Program-made: the position numbers and the translations under genes | From: Oscillospiraceae bacterium | Lineage (GTDB): Bacteria; Bacillota; Clostridia; Oscillospirales; Oscillospiraceae | Length of the DNA: 64,000 bases | Direction of reading: 5' to 3' | Assembly (NCBI GenBank): GCA_017432615.1 | Contig: JAFRIV010000011.1 | Span: 1 to 64,000, forward strand | Part shown: one piece after another, positions 52,050 through 61,408 of the stretch | Layout: every line of letters begins with the position of its first letter | How positions within the stretch are numbered: the first letter of the stretch is position 1 | Notes under the pieces: generated by a model | The model's input: only the letters and a program-made list of their open reading frames with translations | What the model was told of the DNA's origin: nothing | Database searches by the model: none

Positions 52050-53672
52050 ATGTGGGCTGTGATCCTCAGCTTCTCCCTGAGTTTTCTGGCGGCGATCTAC
52101 GCGCCCGTCTCCCTGTATCTGCTGAATGTGGATGAATTTTCCTATGATGTTTATGATCTTCTGAAGATGATGCTCCCGGTTTTCGGGGGAATGCTGGCTT
52201 TGCTGCTTGTTTTTTCCGGGTTCGTCGTACTGATCGGGAAAAAATGGAAAAAGCTGCCTTCCGTCTGGGCAGGGATCCTGTTTGTGGGGTTTCTCACGGC
52301 CTATATCCAGGGCACGTTTCTCGCCGGGCATCTTCCTGTCCTTACCGGGGACGAAATCGACTGGGGCCGCTATCCTGTGCAGCGGCTGGCCAGCATCCTG
52401 CTGTGGATCACCGTAATCTCGCTCACCCTGTTTGTTTTCAAAAAACGGAACGGGAAAAAGATCATTGCCGCGGTGAGCGGCCTGATCACGCTGATGCTCA
52501 TCTTCTCCCTGATGCTGACCGGTCTGACCACGGACGGCTTCCGGGCAAAAACAGATTACATCACAACTTTTAACGGGATCAGTGAACTTTCCGGCGATAA
52601 GAACTTAGTGGTATTTCTGGCGGATGCCGTAGCCGCATCCAAATATGAAGAGCTGCTGGAAAAACATCCGGAATATCGGGAGGGGCTGGAGGATTTTACC
52701 TATTACAGCAACACCCTCGGCGGTTACCCGTATACCACGCGATCGATCCCGCTGATCATTACAGGCCGATGGTACGAAAACAACGGCAGTTTTTACAGCT
52801 TCTGCAATGAGGCGTATCGTGACTTTCCGCTGCTGCACGTCCTGCAGGAGGGCGGATATCGCATCAATCTTTATGAGGAAGAAATCCTGCTGACAGAAGA
52901 AAACATGCATCTCTTCTCAAACACCGCAAAAACGGACGGCTCTTCCTTCATGTATCCTGCCGGGTTTTACAAGGCGCAGGCAAAATTGGCAGGGTTTCGT
53001 TATCTGCCCTTTGATCTGAAACCGCTGTGTGTGATCACCCCGGCCAAAATTGCCAATTCCTCCCAGCGGTATAACAAGACCAGTATCCAGTACAGCGGAA
53101 ACAATTCCTATTTCTATCAGAATATCTGCCATACGCCCATTACGCTCTGCGAGAGGCCCGTATTCAGTTTTATCCACATCGCAGGCGCCCATACCCCGTT
53201 TATTTACGACAGGTATGTGGAAGAATCCCGTGACGCCGACTACACCACTTCTGTGGAAGCGAGTTTTACCATCATGCTCCGGTATCTGGACCTGCTGCGC
53301 CGGGCAGGGGTGTATGACAATACTGCCGTTGTGCTTCTGGCCGATCACGGTACCAACGAGCGGATGGATCCTGCCTCTGCCGACCCGACCGGCCGGCAAA
53401 ACCCGATCCTGTTCGTGAAAGGCATCGGAGAACATCACCCTTACCGGGAATCGGACGCGCCCGTTTCCTTTGACGATCTGCAAAACGCCTATCTCGCCCT
53501 GCTGGACGGAAAAACAGAAAAAAACGTCTTCTCCATCGGAGAAGACGCACTGCGGCAGCGGCGATATCTGAGTTATAATCTGTATGACTATACCCTGACG
53601 GAATACCTCCAGCAGGGGGAAGCCTCTGACCCTGATACCCTGAAGCCTACCGGTGTTGTTTATCGGGAGTGA
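52050..53672 (+). CDS. LTA-synthase-like membrane sulfatase/phosphotransferase
   Basis: The start is ATG 52050 with AAAAGGAGG upstream (the longer frame from 51990 overlaps the MoaE-like gene). About 540 residues: four membrane helices (about 1-165), then a large extracellular alkaline-phosphatase-superfamily domain. LVVFLADAVA near residue 187 (metal Asp), a Thr in GYPYTTRSIP near 220 as possible nucleophile, FIHIAGAHTPF near 380 and VVLLADHGTNER near 425 (metal Asp/His) are visible. Relatives transfer glycerol-phosphate or phosphoethanolamine to surface polymers; the exact group here is unknown. Confidence 0.78.
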   Translation: MWAVILSFSLSFLAAIYAPVSLYLLNVDEFSYDVYDLLKMMLPVFGGMLALLLVFSGFVVLIGKKWKKLPSVWAGILFVGFLTAYIQGTFLAGHLPVLTGDEIDWGRYPVQRLASILLWITVISLTLFVFKKRNGKKIIAAVSGLITLMLIFSLMLTGLTTDGFRAKTDYITTFNGISELSGDKNLVVFLADAVAASKYEELLEKHPEYREGLEDFTYYSNTLGGYPYTTRSIPLIITGRWYENNGSFYSFCNEAYRDFPLLHVLQEGGYRINLYEEEILLTEENMHLFSNTAKTDGSSFMYPAGFYKAQAKLAGFRYLPFDLKPLCVITPAKIANSSQRYNKTSIQYSGNNSYFYQNICHTPITLCERPVFSFIHIAGAHTPFIYDRYVEESRDADYTTSVEASFTIMLRYLDLLRRAGVYDNTAVVLLADHGTNERMDPASADPTGRQNPILFVKGIGEHHPYRESDAPVSFDDLQNAYLALLDGKTEKNVFSIGEDALRQRRYLSYNLYDYTLTEYLQQGEASDPDTLKPTGVVYRE

Positions 53673-53691
53673 GAAGGCTGCCTGCTCTCCC

Positions 53692-54657
53692 CTATTCAAC
53701 TTCCGAAAGAAAAGAAAAGATCTTTTCCCAATAGGGTCTGAGGGTCGGGGAATCCGTCATATAAAGCTCATGTTTCATTCCGGGAACCCGAAAGATTTCA
53801 CAGGTCGGCACACGGGAGGCGAACAGATCCTGCGAAGCGTTTTTTACCATGGTATCGTTCCCCGCCTGGCAGAGGAGCACCGGAATGCGGATCTTCGCCG
53901 TTTCTTTTTTGGAAGTGACCTTTGCGCAGGCTTTTACGGCTTCCAGCCCCCAGCCGATAGAGGGCGAGGTCGTCTGCAGCGCTTCATCCTCCCGGCACTG
54001 CTGAAAATAATAAAGATAGCGGCATTCGGACGAGTCACAGCTGTTGGCAAAATCCGGTTCTGTGCGGAAAGACGTCACGCTCTGCAGCGGCTGTTTTTTT
54101 CTTTCGCCGATCCCCAGGATCGTTGCCCCTGCAAACATGACCGGGGTGGGGATCGGTGCAAAGCTCAGCCCGAGCATAGGGGAAGTCAGCACAGCCTTCC
54201 TGAACAGATCCGGATATTCCTCGATCGTCCAGGCGGCAATGCACCCGCCCATGGAATGCCCGTACAGAGTGAGCGGCAGGCTGCCGGCAGCCGGTTTTAC
54301 AAGGTGATCGGTAAAATGCACGAAATCGAGAATATAATCATGAAAGTGTTCGGCGTGCACCACATAAGGATTGTCATTTGCCCGCCAGGAGCGTCCGTGC
54401 CCCCGATGGTCCACCCCCCACACTTCATATCCTTCTTGCAGCATATACCAGACGGATTCATAAAACTTTTTGATCGATTCCGTAAAACCGTGGCTCAGCA
54501 CGATCACGCCTTTCGCTCTCTCGGGAGAGAAATGCTCGTAGTAGATCTTCTGTCCGGGAATGCGTTCATCAAAACCGGTTTCCCGGCAGCTTTCCAGCTT
54601 TGGCAGGATCTCCTCCTTCATCACGGCTTCGTATCTGTCCTCTCCGATCCACCTCAT
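53692..54657 (-). CDS. Alpha/beta hydrolase (monoacylglycerol-lipase-like)
   Basis: A 321-residue hydrolase with the HGF oxyanion motif (VIVLSHGFTES) near residue 55, VDHRGHGRS near 80, and the nucleophile elbow GHSMGG near 130; Asp and His (GNDTMV and GMKHELYM) complete the triad. This is the Hydrolase_4/lysophospholipase group, so a lipid ester is the likely substrate. No signal peptide. AAGGAGG lies 11 bases before the ATG. It converges on the sulfatase-like gene with only 19 bases between and no terminator visible. Confidence 0.85.
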   Translation of the reverse strand: MRWIGEDRYEAVMKEEILPKLESCRETGFDERIPGQKIYYEHFSPERAKGVIVLSHGFTESIKKFYESVWYMLQEGYEVWGVDHRGHGRSWRANDNPYVVHAEHFHDYILDFVHFTDHLVKPAAGSLPLTLYGHSMGGCIAAWTIEEYPDLFRKAVLTSPMLGLSFAPIPTPVMFAGATILGIGERKKQPLQSVTSFRTEPDFANSCDSSECRYLYYFQQCREDEALQTTSPSIGWGLEAVKACAKVTSKKETAKIRIPVLLCQAGNDTMVKNASQDLFASRVPTCEIFRVPGMKHELYMTDSPTLRPYWEKIFSFLSEVE

Positions 54658-54725
54658 ACCGGCATATCCTCCTTATTTCTGAAAATAATTTTTGATAAAA
54701 GCGTAAAATGAAACGAATTTTAGTG

Positions 54726-54754
54726 TTGACATAATCAGTTTTTTGTGCAATAAT
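54726..54754 (+). promoter_or_regulatory. Promoter of the candidate small RNA
   Basis: -35 TTGACA (54726-54731), 17-base spacer, -10 AATAAT (54749-54754). It points away from the alpha/beta hydrolase and has no gene behind it. Confidence 0.65.
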
Positions 54755-54760
54755 ACTAAC

Positions 54761-54898
54761 AAGGACAATTCCGAACGGAATTGGATCAATGAAGTTGCGT
54801 CCCCCAATGTAGGAAGCGGAGTAACGATGTTGAGGCTTTTAGCCAGGGAAGCTCTGGCATCATCTTTCAATGCAGATGGTGTCGGGGCTTCCTTTTTT
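54761..54898 (+). ncRNA. Candidate small RNA (~140 nt), unidentified
   Basis: The transcript from the promoter at 54726 would begin with a hairpin (CAATTCCG 54766-54773 / CGGAATTG 54776-54783) and end with a stem GGAAGC (54847-54852) / GCTTCC (54887-54892), with inner CATC/GATG pairing, followed by six T residues (54893-54898). No convincing reading frame is enclosed. The end lies 27 bases before the 3' end of the convergent coiled-coil gene. I could not assign it to a known RNA class. Confidence 0.5.
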
Positions 54899-54924
54899 AT
54901 CCTGCAGCAGATCCGTCTGCCGGT

Positions 54925-56094
54925 CTATTCCCCTTCCGCAGGAACTCTGGGAAGGACGGTTATCAGCTGGATCAGTGCAAACAGCAGCCCGGCAAAGGCG
55001 AGATACTGCAGGCGGCTTTCCAGCAGCAGGTTTGCCGCATTGGCAAGTCCGGCAAAACCGGCAAAAAGCACCACCGGCAGGATCAGCATCTTCCTGCTTT
55101 TCTTTTTTTCAAAGGCGGCCGGCATGCCCAGAAATGCCATGCATGCGCACAGAAAGAAAAACAGACAGACAGCAAGCTTTAAAAACAGTGTTTTCCTTTC
55201 CGCACGCTCGGAGCGCACCATTTCATTTTTTGCTGCGGATACGATGTTGCCGCTGCGGGTAAATTCATTTTTGATCTGTTCATTTGCCGTCAGGCTTACG
55301 CGCAAAGAGACCAGCCTGCGCTCATCGGCCTTGATCTCATTTAAGACGGCGCGGGTATCGCTGAGTTCCTTTTCCTGCTTTTCAAGGTCGGCTTTGGCAA
55401 GAGACAGGTCAATGCTGTCGCGGATGACCTGCAGTTCCAGTTTCTGCAGCTGGTCCTTGCCGGCGTTCATGGCGTCGATCCCGGCTGCCAGGGTATCCAC
55501 CTGGCTGAGCATTCCGTTGATATTGACGCTGCCCGCGCTCTGATTCATATAATTGCCGTAGTCCTCCAGCTGGGTATAGGCAGCTTCCAGGCGAGCCCAG
55601 GCGGCTTCATAATCCTCTTCCTGCAGGTTGATGTCAAACTCTGCGTACATATTCAGCGCCTGATCCTGCATGGCATAGATCTGCTCCGTAAGCTCCGCCA
55701 CAGCACTCTGGATCGCCGGCTTTGCCATGTTGAGCATCCCGGTGGCGGACATCATCCCGTCTGCCTGCGCCATCGCCTCCTGGCCTTGTTTCAGCCCGCC
55801 CCTGGTGGCAGTATAGGCAGCCAGTGCCGTCTGATGGGCGGCTTTGTCTTTATTGTATTGTTTCTGAAGGGCATCCAGTTCCCCCTGTTTCCTGTCCGAA
55901 GGCCCTTCCTCTTCCAGCTTCTTCGTCAGCGTTTCATATTCATCCACTCGGGAGGAAAGCAGGTCGTAAGCACGCACGGCATCCCTGTGGTCTCTGCGGG
56001 TCTCCAGCAGGATCAGCGTCCCGTTGAGCAGCATCAGCACCGCAAAAATACACAGTACCACTGCGAAAACGCGTGCCAAAGCCGGATGCTTCAT
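54925..56094 (-). CDS. Coiled-coil membrane protein, unknown
   Basis: The start is ATG 56094, just after a GGAGGGGAGAAGAGG stretch; the longer frame from 56175 has no support. About 389 residues: one N-terminal membrane helix (about 8-30), a long extracytoplasmic coiled-coil region (about 35-300; LDALQKQYNKDKAAHQTALA, then DLSLAKADLEKQEKELSDTR), and three membrane helices near the C terminus (about 308-385). This hairpin-like layout with a large alpha-helical outer domain recalls pilin-free adhesion or chemoreceptor-like sensor stalks, but no signalling domain is present. I do not recognise the family. Confidence 0.7.
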   Translation of the reverse strand: MKHPALARVFAVVLCIFAVLMLLNGTLILLETRRDHRDAVRAYDLLSSRVDEYETLTKKLEEEGPSDRKQGELDALQKQYNKDKAAHQTALAAYTATRGGLKQGQEAMAQADGMMSATGMLNMAKPAIQSAVAELTEQIYAMQDQALNMYAEFDINLQEEDYEAAWARLEAAYTQLEDYGNYMNQSAGSVNINGMLSQVDTLAAGIDAMNAGKDQLQKLELQVIRDSIDLSLAKADLEKQEKELSDTRAVLNEIKADERRLVSLRVSLTANEQIKNEFTRSGNIVSAAKNEMVRSERAERKTLFLKLAVCLFFFLCACMAFLGMPAAFEKKKSRKMLILPVVLFAGFAGLANAANLLLESRLQYLAFAGLLFALIQLITVLPRVPAEGE

Positions 56095-56279
56095 CAACCT
56101 CTTCTCCCCTCCTTTTCCGGATCCCGTCGGGATCTGTCCTGTTTTTGAATGGATTATTATACTCCCGTCCATCAAAAATAATGTGACGAATTTTTAAATA
56201 ATCCGCTGATCTGTAAATCTGCCCGAAAAATATGCGAATCATCATTGACATTGCAGGGTTTTCCTGCTAAAATTAGCCG
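56095..56279. other. Divergent promoter region
   Basis: Between the coiled-coil gene and the RNA element. It holds a - strand -10 TATAAT (56161-56156) for the coiled-coil gene and the + strand promoter at 56245-56273. No gene. Confidence 0.55.
56245..56273 (+). promoter_or_regulatory. Promoter of the large RNA and/or pot operon
   Basis: -35 TTGACA (56245-56250), 17-base spacer, -10 TAAAAT (56268-56273). It is one of the strongest promoters in the window. Confidence 0.85.
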
Positions 56280-56574
56280 TCTCAATTGGATAGTTCAAGA
56301 GTTTATCCGAAGCAAGATAATACCTGCCGTTTCGGCAGCGGCAACTTCTGTTGCCTTATTGATTGAGTTAAAAGCTCAAGTTTTATAAGTTGGTAACTAT
56401 AAACCGATGCTTGAAAAAGCATGCAAACTTGTGAAATGGTCAATAAGAGTAGTAAAAGTAATCTTTGCTATATAGACTCTAAAAACCAGTCGGGAACGCG
56501 CATTCGGCGGCAAGACCGCCGTGCGTGATCAGGCACATTCAAGGCAACGCATGCTTCTGTGCGCTGCTTTTTTT
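56280..56574 (+). ncRNA. Large structured RNA upstream of potABCD
   Basis: About 295 bases from promoter to terminator with no reading frame. Helices seen: CTCAAT (56281-56286) with ATTGAG (56362-56367); GGATA/TATCC (56288-56308); CTGCCG/CGGCAG (56324-56338); GGCAAC/GTTGCC (56340-56355); ATGCTT/AAGCAT (56407-56422); AGAGT/ACTCT (56446-56480); CGCGCA with TGCGTG enclosing CGGCGG/CCGCCG (56497-56527). TTGAG at 56363 can pair instead with CTCAA at 56375, so alternative folds exist. It is either an independent ncRNA or a terminating leader of the polyamine operon. Size and style recall known large Firmicutes RNA classes such as raiA, but I cannot confirm a match. Confidence 0.7.
56544..56574 (+). 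terminator. Terminator of the large RNA, before potA
   Basis: GCAACGCA (56544-56551) and TGCGCTGC (56560-56567) form an eight-pair stem with one mismatch, then seven T residues. It ends 44 bases before the potA start codon. Confidence 0.8.
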
Positions 56575-56618
56575 GTTGTTAGATTTCATCTTAACAGGAT
56601 CTTACGGGAGGCATCACG

Positions 56619-57737
56619 TTGAAAAAGATTATTGAACTGCGCAATGTCAGCAAGTCTTTTGACGGAGAAAAAGTGCTGGACAGCCTGAACCTTGACATCT
56701 ATGACAATGAATTTCTTACCCTTCTCGGTCCGTCGGGCTGCGGAAAAACCACAACGCTGCGGATCATCGGCGGTTTTGAAACGGCCGACACAGGGGATGT
56801 TCTTTTCATGGGAGAGCGCATCAATGATCTGCCCGCTCACAAGCGCAACGTAAACACCGTGTTTCAGCGCTATGCGCTGTTCCCCCACCTGAATGTATTT
56901 GAAAATATCGCTTTCCCTTTGCGCGAGCGCAGGGAAAGCAGAGACGAAATCAATCGGAAAGTGCACGAAGTCTTGGATCTGGTAGAACTGAAAGGGTTTG
57001 AAAAGCGCAGCGTTACCAGCCTCTCCGGCGGTCAGCAGCAGCGTGTTGCCATTGCGCGCGCCATTATCAGCCGTCCGAAAGTCCTTCTTCTGGATGAACC
57101 GCTTGCGGCGCTGGATCTGAAGCTGCGCAAAGATATGCAGCAGGAACTGAAAAATCTTCAGAAGGCCACCGGGATCACCTTTATCTTCGTCACCCACGAT
57201 CAGGAAGAGGCCCTTTCCATGTCTGATACGGTGGTCGTCATGTCGGAGGGGCGCATCCAGCAGATCGGAACGCCTGTGGATATCTACAACGAGCCGCAGA
57301 ATGCCTTTGTGGCAGATTTTATCGGAGAGAGCAATATTCTTGACGGGGTCATGCTGGCCGACCGGCTGGTTGCCTTTTCCGGACAGCGGTTCCCCTGCCT
57401 TGACAGCGGTTTCGGCCCGCGGGAAAATGTGGATGTTGTCGTACGTCCGGAGGATGTGGATATCGTACCGGAAGAGAAAGGCATGCTGAAAGGCGTCGTC
57501 ACCTCCGTCACCTTCCTCGGGGTCCATTATGAGATCATTGTCGATATCGACGGTTTCAAATGGATGATCCAGACCACCGATTTTGTTGATGTGGACGAAC
57601 GGATCGGCCTGGTGATCGAGCCGGATGCGATCCATGTTATGAAAAAGTCGGAATACTCCGGGCTCTACGGGGATTATTCCTCCTTCTCCAACGAGTTTGA
57701 CGAACTGGATGTTCCGGAAGAGGAAGGCGCAGAATGA
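56619..57737 (+). CDS. potA: Spermidine/putrescine ABC transporter, ATPase
   Basis: Powers polyamine import. The 372-residue protein has Walker [10 protein letters not shown] near residue 39, signature [14 protein letters not shown] near 135, Walker [12 protein letters not shown] near 158, the switch His in FVTHDQEEA, and a C-terminal TOBE domain (about 280-360). The start is TTG at 56619, with GGGAGG seven bases upstream; no other start fits. The stop overlaps potB (ATGA). Confidence 0.93.
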   Translation: MKKIIELRNVSKSFDGEKVLDSLNLDIYDNEFLTLLGPSGCGKTTTLRIIGGFETADTGDVLFMGERINDLPAHKRNVNTVFQRYALFPHLNVFENIAFPLRERRESRDEINRKVHEVLDLVELKGFEKRSVTSLSGGQQQRVAIARAIISRPKVLLLDEPLAALDLKLRKDMQQELKNLQKATGITFIFVTHDQEEALSMSDTVVVMSEGRIQQIGTPVDIYNEPQNAFVADFIGESNILDGVMLADRLVAFSGQRFPCLDSGFGPRENVDVVVRPEDVDIVPEEKGMLKGVVTSVTFLGVHYEIIVDIDGFKWMIQTTDFVDVDERIGLVIEPDAIHVMKKSEYSGLYGDYSSFSNEFDELDVPEEEGAE

Positions 57738-58594
57738 ATCCGACGATAAAAAAAAGAAGCCTCTCGCAGTTTTTCTGCCTGACGCCCTATTCTGTATGGG
57801 CCGTGCTGTTTATTGTCGTTCCGCTGATCTTCATCGCCTACTATGCCCTGACAGACAACAATTATGCCTTCACGCTGGAAAACATCAAAAAGTTTTTTTC
57901 GGATACCTCTACGGTCAACGGGCAGGAAGTACGCACTTATCTGCTGATCTTCATGCGGTCCCTGAAGCTTGCGGTGATCTCCACCGTGATCTGCCTGCTG
58001 ATGGGTTATCCCATCGCGTATATCATTTCCCGCGCTTCCGCGCGTACGCAATCCATTCTGATCACCGTCATCATGATCCCCATGTGGATGAACTTCCTTA
58101 TCCGCACCTATGCCTGGATGACGATCCTGCAGGACACCGGTATCCTGAACAGCTTCCTGAAGTCGCTGCATCTGCCGCATCTCCACATTATCGGGACGGA
58201 AACAGCCGTTGTGATCGGCATGGTCTATGATTACTTCCCTTACATGATCCTCCCGATCTACTCTGTGATGGCGAAACTGGACGTGAAACTGATCGAGGCG
58301 GCAAAAGACCTTGGCTGCAACGGCTTCGGCGTGCTGCGCCGGGTGATCTTCCCGCTGAGTCTGCCGGGTGTGATCTCCGGGATCAACATGGTCCTGATCC
58401 CGTCCATCAGCACGTTTTACATTTCCCAGAAGCTCGGCAACGGAAAGTTTTACCTGGTCGGTGACGCGATCGAAGGGGCATACGTCTCCAACAATCTGCA
58501 CTTTGCCGCAGCCATTGCGCTGATCCTGATGGTCGTGCTGCTGATCTGTATGGCTTTCATGCAGCGCGCTGCCAACAAGGCTTCCGCTGTATAA
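57734..58594 (+). CDS. potB: Spermidine/putrescine ABC transporter, permease PotB
   Basis: First membrane subunit of the polyamine importer, 286 residues with six membrane helices. The EAA loop that contacts PotA is visible as [25 protein letters not shown] near residues 185-210. The start overlaps the potA stop by four bases. PotB and PotC form a heterodimer. Confidence 0.92.
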   Translation: MNPTIKKRSLSQFFCLTPYSVWAVLFIVVPLIFIAYYALTDNNYAFTLENIKKFFSDTSTVNGQEVRTYLLIFMRSLKLAVISTVICLLMGYPIAYIISRASARTQSILITVIMIPMWMNFLIRTYAWMTILQDTGILNSFLKSLHLPHLHIIGTETAVVIGMVYDYFPYMILPIYSVMAKLDVKLIEAAKDLGCNGFGVLRRVIFPLSLPGVISGINMVLIPSISTFYISQKLGNGKFYLVGDAIEGAYVSNNLHFAAAIALILMVVLLICMAFMQRAANKASAV

Positions 58595-58607
58595 GGAGGT
58601 GCCGGAG

Positions 58608-59432
58608 ATGAAAACCGCTTCCAAAATATACACCGCCCTGATCCTGATCTTTCTCTTTGCCCCGATCGCCATTTTGCTGGTGTATTCCTTCAATGCCGGG
58701 AAAAGCCTTTCCGTCTTCTCGGGGTTTTCCCTGAAATGGTATCGTGAGCTTTTCCGTGACAGTGAAACGCTCAATTCCGTGCGCAATACGCTGATCCTGG
58801 CAGTCAGCGCCGCCGTGATCTCCACCGTGATCGGTACGGCAGCCGCGGTCGGGATCGACAAGCTGCGCAGCGCGATCCTGAAAAACGCGCTGAACACCGT
58901 TACCGACATCCCGATGATCAACCCGGATATTATAACCGGCATTTCCCTGATGCTGATGTTCGTATTCGTCGGGCGACTGTTCGGGGCGGCAACGAGCCTG
59001 AATTTTACCACCATGCTGATCGCTCATATCACTTTCTGCCTGCCGTACGTGATTTTGCAGGTACTGCCCAAGCTGCGGCAGATGGACAAGTCCCTCCCCG
59101 AGGCGGCGATGGATCTGGGCTGCACGCCGTTTCGCGCCTTTTTCAAGGCGACGCTGCCGGAGATTATGCCCGGGATTGTCACCGGCATGCTGATGGCCTT
59201 CACGCTCTCCCTGGACGACTTCGTCATCAGCTATTTTACCACCGGCAACAGCTTTCAGACGCTGCCGATCCGCATTTACAACATGACGAAGAAAACCGTC
59301 ACTCCCAAAATGTATGCCCTCGCGACGATCATCTTTTTTGTGATCCTCACGCTGCTGCTGATCTCCAATCTCATCGACCCGGATGCGCTTCGGGAAGGGC
59401 AGAGCGAGAAGAAAAAGAAGACCGGCAAATAA
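58608..59432 (+). CDS. potC: Spermidine/putrescine ABC transporter, permease PotC
   Basis: Second membrane subunit, about 274 residues with six membrane helices and the EAA loop PEAAMDLGCTPFRAFFKATLPEIMPG near residue 165. The start is ATG 58608, with GGAGG eight bases upstream; the frame is open to GTG 58599, which would overlap the ribosome site. The tail is basic (EKKKKTGK). Confidence 0.92.
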   Translation: MKTASKIYTALILIFLFAPIAILLVYSFNAGKSLSVFSGFSLKWYRELFRDSETLNSVRNTLILAVSAAVISTVIGTAAAVGIDKLRSAILKNALNTVTDIPMINPDIITGISLMLMFVFVGRLFGAATSLNFTTMLIAHITFCLPYVILQVLPKLRQMDKSLPEAAMDLGCTPFRAFFKATLPEIMPGIVTGMLMAFTLSLDDFVISYFTTGNSFQTLPIRIYNMTKKTVTPKMYALATIIFFVILTLLLISNLIDPDALREGQSEKKKKTGK

Positions 59433-59457
59433 TCAATTTTTTAGAAGGAGAATTCCC

Positions 59458-60576
59458 ATGAAAAAAACCGTTTCCCTGCTTCTGGTGTTCGTCATGATCC
59501 TTGCAGCGGCGCTCTTATCCGGCTGCGGCGCTTCAGGCGGAAAGGCCAAGACCCTCAACGTCTATAACTGGGGCGAATATATCTCCGACGGCTCAGAAGA
59601 TTCCCTTGATACGATCAAAGCCTTTGAAAGCTGGTATGAGGAAACCTATAAGACGAAGGTGAAAGTCAATTATTCCACCTTTGCCAGCAATGAAGACATG
59701 TACGCCAAGCTTTCCAGCGGGGCTGTCAGCTATGATGTGATCTTCCCCAGCGACTACATGATCGCCCGCATGATCGGTGAGGGAATGCTCCTTCCGCTGA
59801 ATTTTGACAACATCCCCAATTATCAGTACATCAACGAGAATTTCCGCAGCCTCTACTATGACCCCGACAATACCTATTCCGTTCCTTACACCTACAACAT
59901 GGTCGGCATTATTTACAATGCCAATGTGGTGGACGAAGAGGATGTGGGATCCTGGGATCTGATGTGGAACGAGAAGTATGCCGGCAATATCCTGCAGTTC
60001 AACAACAGCCGTGACGCTTTCGGCACCGCACAGTACAAGCTGGGGCTGGATGTGAACTCGGAAGATCTGTCCACCTGGGAAGCCGCCCTTGCCGAGCTGA
60101 AGGCTCAGTCCCCCCTGATCAAAAGCTATGTAATGGATGAGATCTACAACATGATGGAATCCGGAGAAGCGGCGATCGGTGCTTATTACGCCGGGGATTA
60201 TTTCACCATGCTGGATGCCCAGGCGGCCAACGTCGACCTGCAGTTCTATTACCCGGATCCGACCAACTACTTTGTCGATGCCATGTGCATCCCCAAGTCC
60301 TGTCAGGACAAAGAGCTGGCTGAAATCTTTATCAACTATATGCTCTCGGAAGAGCCTGCCATTGCCAATGCGGAATATACCTACTACGCTTCTCCTAACT
60401 CCCTGGTCTACAGCAACGAAGGTTACCGTGAAGACCTCGGAGAAGATACGCTTGCGATCCTTTATCCCGAAATCGACGAGTTCCGCAGCGCCTACAACGA
60501 ATACGCTTTCCGCAATCTCAGCCAGGAGATGCTTACCAAACTCAACTCTCTCTGGGAGTCTCTGAAGATCAGCTGA
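59458..60576 (+). CDS. potD: Spermidine/putrescine-binding lipoprotein PotD
   Basis: Extracellular solute-binding protein of 372 residues that delivers polyamines to PotBC. The start is ATG 59458 with GAAGGAG upstream (the open frame from 59383 overlaps potC). A signal peptide ends in LLSGC, a lipobox, so it is anchored to the membrane. LNVYNWGEYISDG opens the mature domain and YDVIFPSDYMIARM and AIGAYYAGDY are typical of PotD/PotF proteins. The gene closes the pot operon. Confidence 0.93.
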   Translation: MKKTVSLLLVFVMILAAALLSGCGASGGKAKTLNVYNWGEYISDGSEDSLDTIKAFESWYEETYKTKVKVNYSTFASNEDMYAKLSSGAVSYDVIFPSDYMIARMIGEGMLLPLNFDNIPNYQYINENFRSLYYDPDNTYSVPYTYNMVGIIYNANVVDEEDVGSWDLMWNEKYAGNILQFNNSRDAFGTAQYKLGLDVNSEDLSTWEAALAELKAQSPLIKSYVMDEIYNMMESGEAAIGAYYAGDYFTMLDAQAANVDLQFYYPDPTNYFVDAMCIPKSCQDKELAEIFINYMLSEEPAIANAEYTYYASPNSLVYSNEGYREDLGEDTLAILYPEIDEFRSAYNEYAFRNLSQEMLTKLNSLWESLKIS

Positions 60577-60608
60577 CCGATCCGGACAGCAGCCCCGCAG
60601 AAAAACAA

Positions 60609-60646
60609 CCGCTGTACCGTCTTGTCTGACGATACAGCGGATCTTT
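60609..60646 (+). terminator. Terminator or attenuator after potD
   Basis: CCGCTGT-CCGTC pairs with GACG-TACAGCGG (60609-60640), followed by ATCTTTAT. The U-run is imperfect, so some transcription may reach the DUF1349 gene. Confidence 0.65.
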
Positions 60647-60663
60647 ATAGGAGGACAGAACCC

Positions 60664-61263
60664 ATGAATCTGGATAACTTTACCTGGACAAGAGAGCCGA
60701 AAGCCTGTACGATCGAAAACGGCAGCGTTTTCATCACCACCCTGCCCCATACCGATCTCTGGCAGCGCACCTATTACCATTTCCGGAATGACAACGCCCC
60801 GGTGTTTCAGACGGAGACAGCCGAGCCGTATTTCAGTTTTCTTGTGAAGACCGACTTTACCGAAAGCCGTCACCGGTTCGATCAGTGCGGCATCGTGCTG
60901 TATCTTGACAGTGAAAACTGGCTGAAAGCCTCCGTTGAATTTGAAAATAACGAGTACCAGCATCTCGGCTCGGTGGTGACCAACCACGGCTATTCGGACT
61001 GGGCGACGACTGAGATCCCTGCCGCGGTCAAAGAAATGTGGTACCGCTTGAGCCGCCGGGAAGATGACTATCGCCTTGAATGCTCGGAAGACGGGAAGCG
61101 CTGGAAACAGATGCGCATCTGCCACATGCCGGAAGGTGCCGGAACGATCCGCTTCGGGATCTATGCCTGTTCGCCGGAGGACTCCTCTTTTACCGCAGTT
61201 TTCAGCGAATTGGCCATTACGGAATGCGCCTGGCAGGCCCACGACGGGCAGCAGCCGGATTGA
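60664..61263 (+). CDS. DUF1349 (concanavalin-like) protein
   Basis: A 199-residue cytoplasmic protein, likely a beta-sandwich of the concanavalin-like DUF1349 family (relatives of yeast Ree1). WTREPKACTIENGSVFITT, DQCGIVLYLDSENWLKASVE and SVVTNHGYSDWATTEI are the family blocks. The start is ATG 60664, with GGAGG upstream, not 60622. The function of the family is not settled; sugar metabolism or binding is suspected. It lies behind potD and may share read-through. Confidence 0.8.
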   Translation: MNLDNFTWTREPKACTIENGSVFITTLPHTDLWQRTYYHFRNDNAPVFQTETAEPYFSFLVKTDFTESRHRFDQCGIVLYLDSENWLKASVEFENNEYQHLGSVVTNHGYSDWATTEIPAAVKEMWYRLSRREDDYRLECSEDGKRWKQMRICHMPEGAGTIRFGIYACSPEDSSFTAVFSELAITECAWQAHDGQQPD

Positions 61264-61323
61264 TCCTTCGTTTCAAGTCTGCTGTTTATTCCGGCCGGGA
61301 CGCCCCGCTGCATAAAAATAAGC

Positions 61324-61364
61324 AAAAGGGAAAGCTTTCTGTAATCAGGAAGCTTTCCCTTTTT
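61324..61364. terminator. Bidirectional terminator
   Basis: AAAAGGGAAAGCTT (61324-61337) pairs with AAGCTTTCCCTTTT (61350-61363); T-rich on both exits. It separates the DUF1349 gene from the convergent HAD gene. Confidence 0.88.
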
Positions 61365-61408
61365 GCACGGAAGCACCCCCATGAGGGCGGGTTTTCCTCT
61401 AACGCTTT

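Noticed and set aside
54726..54898. c-di-GMP (GEMM) riboswitch
   Set aside because: A GTAGG-AGCGG-GTAAC-like stretch is faintly similar, but the first half of the motif is missing and no gene follows the terminator.
54743..55543. 266-codon + frame through the candidate small RNA and the coiled-coil gene
   Set aside because: It begins inside the structured region, crosses its terminator and then only mirrors the coiled-coil gene; Ser/Arg-rich with no ribosome site.
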